Below are positions 35,913-46,439 of a DNA stretch of 64,000 nt, in pieces; the stretch's first letter is position 1; the number at the start of each line of letters is the position of its first letter. The stretch is from positions 244,501 through 308,500 of the forward strand of contig CAWZYM010000105.1 in assembly GCA_963966185.1 (NCBI GenBank), written 5' to 3'. The notes under the pieces were generated by a model, which ran no database searches, was not told the origin of the DNA, and saw only the letters and a list, made by a program, of their open reading frames with translations. This stretch comes from Rhabditoides inermis. Lineage: Eukaryota > Nematoda > Chromadorea > Rhabditida > Rhabditidae. Made by a program: the position numbers and the translations under genes.

Positions 35913-36235
35913 GTGAGCTTCTCCCAGTGCTCACCGGGCGTCATGCGAGTAATGACGGAAGCCACTCCTCCCCCACTCTCTCCCCTCCCTGTCTTCTGCC
36001 GTTCCTTGTATGCGACTCAGGTGAGCTTCTCCCAGTGCTAACCGGGCCTTATGCGAGTAATGACGGAAGCCACTCCTCCCCCACTCTCTCCCCTCCATGT
36101 CTTCTGCCATTCCTTGTATGCGACTCGGGTGAGCTTCTCCCAGTGCTCACCGGGCGTCATGCGAGTAATGACGGAAGCCACTCCTCTCCCACTCTCTCCC
36201 CTCCTTGTTTTCTGCCGTTCCCAGTTGTCTGGTAA
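35863..36235. repeat. 108-bp tandem repeat, about 3.4 copies
   Basis: Units begin at about 35863, 35971, 36079 and 36187 with only a few differences. Each full unit contains the donor-like word CAGGTGAGC (CGGGTGAGC in the third), so the duplication copies an apparent exon end with its splice donor. 108 is a multiple of three, so frames stay open. Confidence 0.9.
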
Positions 36236-37029
36236 AGGAACAGGGGTGACTTATTTCTGCCACAACCTGCTCCAACTCCTCATTTTCACACGAGCAAAAC
36301 ATTTGGCGGTGACCGGAATCGAACTCACAACAGAGTGACATAGGGACACTCGCATCAGCCGTATGTAGCTCGCAACATCACCGTCTTCTGTCAGTCCCGT
36401 ACGTCGTCGAGCTACTTCACATTGTCGTATGCATTTTGATAATGGCCGAACATTGTATAGTCGCCGCCTGGAGGATAGTTTCTGCTATTGACAGCCGGGG
36501 TCAGTTAGCGAAACTCAGTTGCGAGCGAGAGAGGTCAGACGGCGCGACAAAGGCTCGAGTGTGCCGCGGCCTCTTTGATTCGCATGTCGGCTTCTTTGAT
36601 CGATATTAGAGTTTGAATGCGCGCGCTCGGGTCTCCTCACGACTAGAGGGTAGATCAAATGCGACAAGAGAGTAGATCAATTTTCTACCGTGACCCGGCG
36701 AACTATCTCCCAGAACAATTAGAGAGGGCGCGCCAGCGCCCTCTCGTTTGTACTGGATGTCCCCGCGCGCTAGAATGCTCAAAAACTACTTTTCCCGGAT
36801 GAAGCACTTTTCCTCATTTTGAAGTGATTTCCATTGTTACATTGCATTCACATCTCTATTCGAAAGAGTTATAGAAAGTTGTATTGAGTTTGATTGAATT
36901 TGAAGCGAGATACGGAGAGTCCGCATTCGAGTGCGGATTGAGATTGGTGTCGGTCGCTCGCTCCTCGCAGCGAATCGCGAACGTGTATGAAAATGTAATT
37001 TTGTGAAACAAAACTTAAGAAAAGGACAG

Positions 37030-37362
37030 ATATTATCTTTCAAAAGTACTTCCAAGTAAAAGTAGTTGGTTTGTACTGTTGTCTCAGTTGAGCAAAAGGA
37101 CTGACATGTTTTCAATGGAGACATGTGCAAACAAGCTCTCAGCATCATTCGACGTGTTATGTTACAACAGAAGTGGTGCTTTCAGATAATAACTGCATAA
37201 CATCGTAAACGAGTTCATTATAATATGGCCGCTTTGCACTGGTATGAGAGAGAGAGCCTGTTGGCACATGTCTCCATTGAAAACATGTCAGTCCTTTTGC
37301 TCAACTGAGACAACAGTACAAACCAACTACTTTTACTTGGAAGTACTTTTGAAAGATAATAT
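37030..37362. mobile_element. Foldback MITE, copy A (99-bp perfect terminal inverted repeats)
   Basis: Arms 37030-37128 and 37264-37362 are exact reverse complements, separated by 135 bp of unrelated sequence. The ends read ATATTATCTTTCAAAAGTAC, closely related to the ends of the copies at 44840 and 45859. There is no coding capacity, so it would depend on a transposase elsewhere. Confidence 0.9.
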
Positions 37363-37540
37363 TATATAGAGTTGAAGATTGTAATAATGCGAACGGTCGA
37401 TCATATCTGTTCCTGATAGTCGTCCTTCTTGAAGAGAAACCATCGAGTCGGTTATGCTTTTCGTCACTTCTGTTCTTTACCAACCTGTCCGATTAATATA
37501 ATTTTTAATATTACTCGAGTCAAAAATAGGTCGCCACTGC

Positions 37541-37610
37541 CCTTGTGGCGCAGCTGGTTAGTGCGCCTGCCAGTGATCTCAGGGTCGCGGGTTCGATTCC
37601 TCACCCGTCA
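37541..37610 (+). repeat. tRNA-like sequence with A and B boxes (decayed tRNA or SINE head)
   Basis: TGGCGCAGCTGGTTAGTGCG (A-box region) and GGGTTCGATTCC (B box) are correctly spaced, but the acceptor and T stem do not pair. It is probably a SINE head or a tRNA pseudogene. Confidence 0.5.
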
Positions 37611-37619
37611 TTTTGCGAA

Positions 37620-38176
37620 TATATAACGATTCTTGTCGTTCGCGGTAGCGCGCGAAATTTGAAAAATTCAAAACCCCAGGTTCTGCTAAACGCCTCTGTT
37701 CCTTTAAAGAGTCGTTGGTTGTTTTGCATTTTTTTGTTAATTTTGTTTCAAATCAAATCAAATGTTAAATTGGAATCGCAAATATGATTACGATACGTAC
37801 AAACAAAGTTAATGATCGAGCCTCTTTCATTTCCATACGTTGAAGGCATTCGTCTTGCTGATCATACCATTCAAGATTTGAAAAAAGTTTTATTTTTTAA
37901 TTTCTGTTATAGTGACATCGAAAAAAGCTTCATCCCTTTCATCAGTGACAGTTGAGAGTGACAGTTCAGCCGTCGCTGTGCCCACTGGATACAGTAACCT
38001 AGTTGTTACAGCAGCCTCATCTACCGTACCCCTTTGTTGTAATTGTAGATCTCAGCCTGCTCCAGCACCTCTTTTCTTGCAGTCATCCCCGGCACGAGAT
38101 CATTGTAGACGCGGGTAGCTAAAGTATACGGTAGGTGCAGTACCCAAATACCGTACTGCAAATTGAGGTACCGTAC
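37620..38176. other. Non-coding AT-rich stretch
   Basis: No gene recognised. The right part (38120-38176) is built from TACGGTA/TACCGTA words also seen at 38680-38740 and 38945-38995. Confidence 0.45.
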
Positions 38177-39171
38177 CCGAGTGAAAGAACTCCCTCGCAT
38201 CCTTGCCCATATCCACTATGAGACCGTAGAGGTTGTGCATATCGGCAGGGTTAGCAAATATGTCGATGCGAGACGAGAGCACTGAGAGAACACGCCCGAT
38301 TAGGCTCCGCCCACGCAGGCCACGCCCCCACCATCCTTGACCATGTCTCCCAGTTGTAGTGCTGTCTTGCGATCTGCGCACGTAAGCAGAAGGGACATTC
38401 CTAAAATTTTAGAGCGTTCACAAACTAAGTAGAATGTTGAAACGTTTGAAAGAAATTGCGACGATACAAGTTTGCAATAAAATGCAATAAGGTATGACAC
38501 AAACTAACGCGTTTTTTTACGTTTCGAGTGAAACGCATTTCTTCAAACGCAACGTACATCTTGAAAAGAGTATCGATCGAAACGTACCTTCGAGTGCGTG
38601 TAGCGGTGAGATGCATGCGTTGCACTCGCGATCACCAGTGTAACGCAACTTCATCTAGACATACACGGGTTACTGTACATACAGTATTCAAATAACATAA
38701 AGTACGGTATACTGTAGCTACAGTACCCTACAGTATTCACAAACGCGTCCTTGCGCATTCCGTGGTAGTCGGACCGAGGCTGTCCAGTCTGTCCCTGCAG
38801 CAGAGTCATCCCAAAATCATCCAGAGAGATGCGCGATCGATCAGCTGATGTTGTTTACTTGTTTATTTGTTTACTTGTTTACTTGTTTACACTCACCCGC
38901 CTATCGTGGCTGGAGCTCCGGCGAGGCGAGACTGTCCTCACGACGCTGTATTAGGTATACGGTAGGCTACAGTATTCTCGTCGGATACACGGTACCTTGA
39001 CATTGTCGACCTTCTGTGTGGGCGCGGCGGCTTGTGTGGGCGCGACTTGCGCTGGCGACTGGGCTGCGGGGCTGTTGGGCTGGGTGGGCTCGGACTGGGC
39101 GGCCCAGGCGGCCCAGCCAGAGGTCGGAGGGAGCGGAGGGGGAGCGGAGTCCTAGACATGCGATTGAGAGT

Positions 39172-39212
<41 letters not shown>

Positions 39213-39348
39213 GGAGGGAACGCACCTTGATGGTCTCCGATATGGGCGCTCTTGCGGGCGGCCCCGCCGTCGCAGGCATCTCGGAGAAATGACAAAGGGA
39301 ACGCTGTTTTCGTTGTGAGAAATGTGGAGATGTCCACTTTGAGTCCAC
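38177..39348 (-). CDS. Candidate multi-exon gene of unknown function (model incomplete)
   Basis: Supported minus-strand pieces: 39226-39279 (MPATAGPPARAPISETIK, with an upstream in-frame ATG at 39348), 38996-39151 (52 codons, Pro/Ala/Gln-rich, GWAAWAAQSEPTQPN), 38332-38400 (MSLLLTCADRKTALQLGDMV) and 38177-38281 (SSRIDIFANPADMHNLYGLI). The last two join in phase and look like a folded helical domain. Between them are two less certain exons, about 38886-38949 and 38731-38836 (with DYHGMRKDAFVN), plus one ending at about 38587 (CNACISPLHALE). No choice of splice sites I tried links exon 2 to these without an in-frame stop. It is therefore an unresolved model or a decaying gene. I do not recognise the family. 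Confidence 0.45.
39170..39219. repeat. (GA)n microsatellite in intron of the unknown gene
   Basis: GA tract directly after the donor of exon 39226-39279 in transcript order (reads CT). Confidence 0.9.
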
Positions 39349-39379
39349 TGTCCATGTCCACGTGGCTCAAGTAGGCAAG

Positions 39380-39545
39380 TTCTTTCTCCCTCGAGAGCGC
39401 GCTCTCTCTCCTTCTCTCTCTCTCTTTCCATCACTCTCTCTCCTTCTCTCTCTTTCCATCACTCTCTCTCCTCTCTCTCCCCCTTTCTCTTTCTCCTTCT
39501 CTCTCTCCTTCTCTCTCTCCCTCTCCCTCTTCCCACCCCTCTTTC
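39380..39545. repeat. CT-rich simple-sequence block upstream of the unknown gene
   Basis: CTCTCTCCTTCTC-type repeats with the 27-28-bp word TCTCTCTTTCCATCACTCTC occurring twice. Confidence 0.85.
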
Positions 39546-40107
39546 CATTCTCGAATAGATTCCCCCCTCTCGATCTCACTGTCGATGTTGCATTCGCACA
39601 CAGCACAAATACAAAACAAAACTCTTCATATTTCAACTCGAATAAAAAAGTACATCAATAACGGTCAAATACACGCGAAAACGGTACGGTAAGTGGGGAA
39701 AATATAGGATTTAAACGCAGGACAAGACATCAAATTGCTAGATAAAGAGAGGGAAAATATCGGCTCAAATAACAGGAGACATGGATTGTATAGGGTTCGA
39801 TAGGCACGCACTATCCGAAAAGACGTGAACAATTGATATGCGTAGCTAAACGACAGAAAAGGCAGATTCCGGATAAGACAACCATATACCAGAATGAATA
39901 TGCTCTGGAAGATGGGCGATAGGTGAGTAGAAGAACAACTGAATCGACTCGCTGAACATCCTCCCTGAAACGAGGCAATTGGCATATGGATCCCGTGTAA
40001 CACACATTGCTGTGAATGCACTGTCATTCCCAGGTGTCTCCGTTTTCGGTAAGCGCGCAATTAAATGATCTCTTTATACGTTTTCACTATTCGTGTTCAT
40101 TTCTGAT

Positions 40108-40135
40108 CCCCCTTTCATACTAATATTTACTATGG

Positions 40136-40167
<32 letters not shown>

Positions 40168-41286
40168 CTTCCGGAGAGATATCTCTTTTCAAAGTTCACT
40201 CTAACTACTCATTTTTTCTAGAAAGTTTCTTCAATACCTGAGAACGCAAAATTCCAAATGTCTCGTCAATAGCGATCTCCTAATCATAGTTATCACCTAA
40301 TCTCTTAACTATGGAGAAAAATTTCAAAATACTTCAATTAGAACGAAATTTGCAGGGTAGGTGAATCGACCTAGAAAAAATCGATAGCCGCGATACCAGC
40401 TGCCTGTGACCTCATCTTCATGCCCAAATAGGCGAATGTACCCAAAATGCACCCAAAATTCATGATCTTCGATTCCTATAAAAATTGAATATAAGAAAGA
40501 TTACGTATAATAGATTATAGAAACTGGTTTCCTTTTTTGAAAAGTCACCAAATATGGCGAATATGCTCGACTTTTCGTACAGACGAGATAGAGGGTCCAA
40601 TTTGTAAACTTAAGCTTTTATGGGCAAAAAAGCCCTTCTGTCAAAGTTTCAGATCGATCGGACTTTGTCTTCATACAGTATTACACATTTTCTGAGCGCG
40701 CGTTACTTGCTGGGGTCGCGCCCATCGGATTGCTCTCTACCAGCCGCCAGGTCAACCGATCGATATCGAATAGTTGGCATTCGCAATCACTGACCCATAT
40801 CCACTCATTTGTGTCTTTTTTGATAGGAATATGTCTAATAAATATAACAATAATGGATTGAGTCAGTTGAAAAAGACAAAATTTCTATCTTCAACGAATA
40901 ACTTTGACAAAACGAAAAGTTGAAGGTTGAAAGTTAAGTAAAATGTTTCGAGACGTCATTAGATAGTGCTTTCTAACGATCAAATCAACCTCAAACTGTT
41001 TCAAACTCCTTCACACGTACGCACAACGTGTTAGGGCGCGCCAGCCGGCTTCTTTTCTCTATGTCATTGTAGACGTAATATAGAACTATGTACTGCTTTT
41101 TTTCAGTTGAAACTAAATTTTGAGTTTATTACTTGTACTCTTGTACATGTTCAGCCTGAAATTCCGCTTTTCGATGAAATACAGTGTCGAGTGGAAGTGA
41201 GGTGAGGTGAGAATCGAGTTCACCTTATGTCATTTGGCAAGCACAGGCGGTCAAATTATATTTGCATACTAATATTACTATGGTGT
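40108..41286. mobile_element. 1.18-kb interspersed repeat, tandem copy 1
   Basis: Begins CCCCCTTTCATACTAATATT, then ACTATGGTGTC followed by (TCTG)n and a fixed ~1.1-kb body. No long frame and no terminal inverted repeat. The (TCTG)n near one end and lack of coding are reminiscent of non-autonomous Helitrons or SINE-like elements, but no diagnostic end was identified. Confidence 0.75.
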
Positions 41287-41314
41287 CCCCCTTTCATACT
41301 AATATTTACTATGG

Positions 41315-41346
<32 letters not shown>

Positions 41347-42465
41347 CTTCCGGAGAGATATCTCTTTTCAAAGTTCACTCTAACTACTCATTTTTTCTAG
41401 AAAGTTTCTTCAATACCTGAGAACGCAAAATTCCAAATGTCTCGTCAATAGCGATCTCCTAATCATAGTTATCACCTAATCTCTTAACTATGGAGAAAAA
41501 TTTCAAAATACTTCAATTAGAACGAAATTTGCAGGGTAGGTGAATCGACCTAGAAAAAATCGATAGCCGCGATACCAGCTGCCTGTGACCTCATCTTCAT
41601 GCCCAAATAGGCGAATGTACCCAAAATGCACCCAAAATTCATGATCTTCGATTCCTATAAAAATTGAATATAAGAAAGATTACGTATAATAGATTATAGA
41701 AACTGGTTTCCTTTTTCGAAAAGTCACCAAATATGGCGAATATGATCGACTTTTCGTACAGACGAGATAGAGGGTTCAATTTGTAAACTTAAGCTTTTAT
41801 GGGCAAAAAAGTCCTTCTGTCAAAGTTTCAGATCGATCGGACTTTGTCTTCATACAGTATTAGACATTTTCTGAGCGCGCGTTACTTGCTGGGGTCGCGC
41901 TACCGGATTGCTCGCTGCCAGCCGCCAGGTCAACCGATCGATATCGAATAGTTGGCATTCGCAATCACTGACCCATATCCACTCAGTTGTGTCTTTTTTG
42001 ATAGGATTATGTCTATAGATAACAATAATGGATTGAGTCAGTTGAAAAAAAAGACAAAATTTGTAGCTTCAACTAATAATTTTCACGAAACGACGAGTTT
42101 GAGGTTCTAAAAGACAAGAAAAGTGTTTCATGACAAGTTCAGTGAATATATTATGTTTTGTGAAGATCAATCCAATTTCAAACTCTATCAAGTTACTTCA
42201 GACATGCGCACAACGAGTTAGTGCGCGCCAGCCGGCTTATTTTCTTTTAGCTGTGTCATCTCGATGTCATTGTAGACGTGATAAAGAAATATGGACTGTT
42301 TTCTTTTTGTTAGTTGAAACTACATAGGTTTTGAGTTCATTACTTGAACAAATTGAGCCTGAATTTCCGCTTATTGATGCAGTACAGTGACGAGTGGAAG
42401 TGAGGTGAGGTGAGAATCGATTTCACCTTACATGTCATTTGGCAAGCACAGGCGGTCGAATTATT
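41287..42465. mobile_element. 1.18-kb interspersed repeat, tandem copy 2
   Basis: Same body as copy 1, offset by exactly 1179 bp at the start. Most of it is very similar, with clustered differences towards the right end (about 41980-42350). A short extra word GCATACTAATATTACTATGG straddles the junction at 41264-41284. Confidence 0.85.
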
Positions 42466-42545
42466 TTTTTTAGAACGTGAGAGAGTAGACAGCAGGGAGA
42501 GTAGACAGTAGACAGAAGAGAGTAGTAGTAAAAAAGTTGTTTTCA

Positions 42546-42673
42546 CATAACTGTCTATTGAAAGTGGCAGTGACTGCTGCAGACGTGAGAGTAGAAGAGT
42601 AGATGAAAGGTGTCATAGTACTGTCTCTGGATAATTGTTGTCACCGATGCAGAGACGTGAGACAAAAAAAGAC

Positions 42674-42707
<34 letters not shown>

Positions 42708-42879
42708 GAGAGACAGAGAGAAGAGAGAGAGAAGGAGAGAGGAGGGAGAGTAGACATAACTGTTTATTGAAAGTGGCAGTGACTGCTGCAGACGTGAGAG
42801 TAGAAGAGTAGATAAAAGGTGTCATAGTACTGTCTCTGGATAATTGTTGTCACCGATGCAGAGACGTGAGACAAGAAAA

Positions 42880-42920
<41 letters not shown>

Positions 42921-43100
42921 ATACAGAGAGAGAAGGAGAGAGGAGGGAGAGTAGACATAACTGTCTATTGGAAGTGGCAGTGACTGCTGCAGACGTGAGA
43001 GTAGAAGAGTAGATAAAAGGTGTCATAGTACTGTCTCTAGATAATTGTTGTCACCGATGCAGAGACGTGAGACAAGAAAAAGACAGACAGACAGAGAGAG

Positions 43101-43158
<58 letters not shown>

Positions 43159-43340
43159 AGACAGAGAGAGAAGGAGAGAGGAGGGAGAGTAGACATAACT
43201 GTCTATCGAAAGTGGCAGTGACTGCTGCAGAGGTGAGAGTAGAAGAGTAGATAAAATAAGCCATAGTACTGTGACTAGATAATTGTTGTCACCGATGCAG
43301 AGACGTGAGAATAGACAAGAAAAAGACAGAGAGATAGAAA

Positions 43341-43376
<36 letters not shown>

Positions 43377-43548
43377 AGACAGAGAGAGAAGGATAGAGGA
43401 GGGAGAGTAGACATAACTGTCTATTGAAAATGGCAGTGACTGCTGCAGACGTGAGAGTAGAAGAGTAGATAAAAGGTGTCATAGTACTGTCTCTAGATAA
43501 TTGTTGTCACCGATGCAGAGACGTGAGACAAGAAAAAGACAGAGAGAC

Positions 43549-43590
<42 letters not shown>

Positions 43591-43775
43591 GAGAAGAGAG
43601 AGAGAAGAGAGAGAAGGAGAGAGGAGGGAGAGTAGACATAACTGTCTATTGAAAGTGACAGTGACTGCTGTATGTAGTCGTGAGAAGTAGAAGAGTAGAT
43701 AAAAAATGCCATAGTACTGTCTCTAGAAAATTGTTGTCACCGATGCGGTGACGTGAGAATAGACAAGAAAAAGAC

Positions 43776-43822
<47 letters not shown>

Positions 43823-43995
43823 AGACAGAGAGAAGAGAGAAGGAAGGAGAGAGGAGGGAGAGTAGACATAACTGTCTATTGAAAGTGGCAGTGACTGCTG
43901 CAGATGTGAGAGTAGAAGAGTAGATAAAAGGTGTCATAGTACTGTCTCTAGATAATTGTTGTCACCGATGCAGAGACGTGAGACAAGAAAAAGAC

Positions 43996-44054
<59 letters not shown>

Positions 44055-44080
44055 AAGAGGTAGAAGAGAGATATGGAGGA
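42546..44080. repeat. Tandem repeat of 205-235 bp units, seven copies, each with a GA tract
   Basis: Each unit starts ACATAACTGTCTATTGAAAG, continues with GTGGCAGTGACTGCTGCAGA and TAATTGTTGTCACCGATGCA, and ends in a (GA)n/GACA tract of variable length. Length differences between units lie mainly in the GA part. On the complementary strand the units show open frames only because CT tracts lack stops. Confidence 0.9.
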
Positions 44081-44839
44081 AGAGGAAGTAATGAGTTGAA
44101 AAAAGAGAAAACTAGAAAGAAAACAGAAGAAAAAAGTAGGTGAGAGATAGTTGAAACAGACAGAACTTGCCTAGTGCGGAGGCGCGCGACAGCGCGCCGG
44201 AGCGCTAGTCGATTGAACCTCTATGTTCGATTGAACCGTTCACCAAACATTCCCTACTTTTCTCCCTCGCCCTTCTTGTATCCCGTCCGTCCAAATCCCA
44301 ATCATCATCCCTGCTCTCCCCTCTTTTTTCTTCTCCATCTTCTACCTTCTCATTCATACTTAAGGCGCGGCCAGAGTGGATTCTGACCCCTTAGAAAAGC
44401 TATGGCCCCGGGCAGACTTTTTCGCGAAAAAAAATCGCGCGAAAACTGCAATGCTTTGGCATGCACTATCGATTTGCGAATCGCAGTGCGAATCGCAAAA
44501 ATGTTTTCGGCAAAAAATTGCGAAAATAGGTGACATACTTTTTCGCGCAAAAATTTTAGCGAATCGCGAAAATTTTCGCGGACTCCGTTTTCGCTGCGAA
44601 ACGAGAGATACCAGAGATTCGCTACTTTTTCGCGAATCCATGCACGAAACTTGACTATTCTGTATATTTTTCGTTCTTCATAAATGAAAAGACACTTCAT
44701 AAGCATAGTGGAAGCTGTATTGATCACAATTGTTTGCTTTTATTACATACTAGTCGTTGCGCACTCGTACCACCCGAATCGCGCGAAAATTTTGGCGAAT
44801 TTGAAAAAAGGCGTGCGCAAGTGACAAAACAATGTTCCT

Positions 44840-45136
44840 ATTATCTTTTAAAAGGACTTCCGTAAGAGAAGAGTTTGTGTTACTCAACGTAATGCAACAA
44901 AAGCTCATGCATTTTATCAATCGAAATAGTACACAAACCTGCTCCAATAGTTCAACAAGTTATATATAGTCGATCGGATACCGAAATCAATTTCCCGACA
45001 TACAACATTTGCTCGCATTAGTTTTTATTGCAGAAAGAGCAGGTTTGTTTACTATTTCGATTGATAAAATGCATGAGCTTTTGTTGCATTACGTTGAGTA
45101 ACACAAACTCTTCTCTTACTCCTTTTAAAAGATAAT
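44840..45136. mobile_element. Foldback MITE, copy B
   Basis: Arms 44840-44944 and 45037-45136 are near-perfect inverted repeats (the left arm has a few extra bases) around a ~92-bp loop. The ends ATTATCTTTTAAAAGGACTT match the family of copy A. It is nested in the 44404-47016 element. Confidence 0.85.
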
Positions 45137-45678
45137 ATATATTTAAAAGATTGAAAGTTGAAAGTTCAGTTGAAAGTTGAAAGTTCAGCCGTACAGCCGT
45201 TGCCGTACAGCCGCAAAAAGTACAGCACATGACGTCATGTGGTGTACTGGTGTACTTTTTCGAAAATAATCTAGAAAAATGCGAGCAACCCCAATATCGG
45301 CGCCCGTATTTTTGCAGCGGCACCGGGCGCACTGTATTTTTGAAAACTCTAAAATCATAAAGTAAAAAAGTATTTTAAATACTTTTTGAACACTCGCGCT
45401 CATTCGTTAATTGCGCACGCATCACAATGTGTTTTGTGTTGCAAGTGAATTATATATATATTTTTTTGTTTAGCCGGTTGAATCCGGGGTCCTCCTAGTC
45501 GAGAACAAGACAGGGTTCTTGGATTACGACGACGTCAGCAGAGGTAGTTGGGTTGGTTGGCGTCGGACGTCTTGAATTCCGTTCTTGAGTCCGTAGATGG
45601 TGCTGTGACGCCTTCTGGCTGCCATGAGAGTGGATTGCCACACCACAGGGGCTTGGTGAATTTCGCAAGAATGGTTGA

Positions 45679-45750
45679 CTCCGAGGGGGATCGAACCAGC
45701 GACCGTGAAATTGAGAGACGAACGCTCTATCCACTGAGCCGCGCCCCCGG
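45679..45750 (-). repeat. tRNA-derived SINE head (A and B boxes) with downstream body to about 45475
   Basis: The minus strand reads CGCGGCTCAGTGGATAGAGC (A box) and GCTGGTTCGATCCCC (B box) at tRNA spacing, followed by a ~200-bp body. The stems do not form a full cloverleaf, so it is a SINE rather than a tRNA gene. Confidence 0.6.

Positions 45751-45751
<1 letters not shown>

Positions 45752-45813
<62 letters not shown>
45752..45813. repeat. (TA)n microsatellite
   Basis: About 31 TA repeats between the SINE and foldback copy C; typical of a MITE insertion target. Confidence 0.97.
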
Positions 45814-45817
<4 letters not shown>

Positions 45818-45858
45818 CTTTTAAAAGGACTTATATATTATCTTTTAAATATATATTA

Positions 45859-46151
45859 TATTTTAAAAGGAGTAAGAGAAGAGTTTGTGTTACTCAACGT
45901 AATGCAACAAAAGCTCATGCATTTTATCAATCGAAATAGTAAACAAACCTGCTCTTTCTGCAATAAAAACTAATGCGAGCAAATGTTGTATGTCGGGAAA
46001 TTGATTTCGGTATCCGATCGACTATATATAACTTGTTGAACTATTGGAGCAGGTTTGTGTACTATTTCGATTGATAAAATGCATGAGCTTTTGTTGCATT
46101 ACGTTGAGTAACACAAACTCTTCTCTTACGGAAGTCCTTTTAAAAGATAAT
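45859..46151. mobile_element. Foldback MITE, copy C (inverted relative to copy B)
   Basis: Same arms as copy B, and its loop is the reverse complement of the loop of copy B (CAATAAAAACTAATGCGAGC etc.). Two partial end words (TTATCTTTTAAA) lie just to its left, suggesting a broken third copy in the TA-rich stretch. Confidence 0.85.
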
Positions 46152-46363
46152 GAATGTACTTTTATTGGATTTCGTATAAATCTATCTACATTAACTCATT
46201 AACATGAACCACAAAACATTTTTTTTAAGAAATCCAACAGTTCACCCACCTTGTTGAGTCCAAAATTGTATAAAATTTGCAAAAAAGAGTTTTGGTAATG
46301 CTGATGGGAAAATTTACAATTCCAATGTCATTTCTATGTAAAATCATATATTACAAAAGGTTT

Positions 46364-46439
46364 GCCACCAGCCGGAACCGAACTCGAGACATGTGTCTCA
46401 ACGGGCGCAATCGCTAACCACAACACTACTGTGCGCACC
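46364..46439 (-). repeat. tRNA-like sequence (SINE head or tRNA pseudogene)
   Basis: The minus strand contains GTGTTGTGGTTAGCGATTGC (A-box region) and CGAGTTCGGTTCCGGC (B box). Acceptor pairing is poor. Confidence 0.45.

Noticed and set aside
36296..36362. Possible tRNA-like sequence (GTTGTGAGTTCGATTCCGGT on the minus strand)
   Set aside because: Only a B-box-like word is convincing; no A box at proper spacing and no stem pairing.
37905..38107. Ser/Val-rich 68-codon reading on the plus strand
   Set aside because: No splice partners, no recognisable domain, and it overlaps repetitive TACCGTA words.
40140..40167. (TCTG)n as telomere-like or promoter element
   Set aside because: It occurs at the same place in both copies of the 1.18-kb repeat, so it is part of the element.
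42613..43937. Minus-strand frames repeating TPFIYSSTLTSAAVT
   Set aside because: They recur with each unit of the 205-235-bp satellite and stay open through CT tracts; no start context or splice evidence.
42546..44080. CRISPR-like array of regularly spaced repeats
   Set aside because: Repeats are long (whole units recur), spacers are simple GA tracts, and the genome is eukaryotic; it is a satellite.
44376..44654. Frames in both directions across 44.4-44.65 kb
   Set aside because: Produced by TTCGCGAA-type inverted words in the end of the TIR element; the frames mirror each other.
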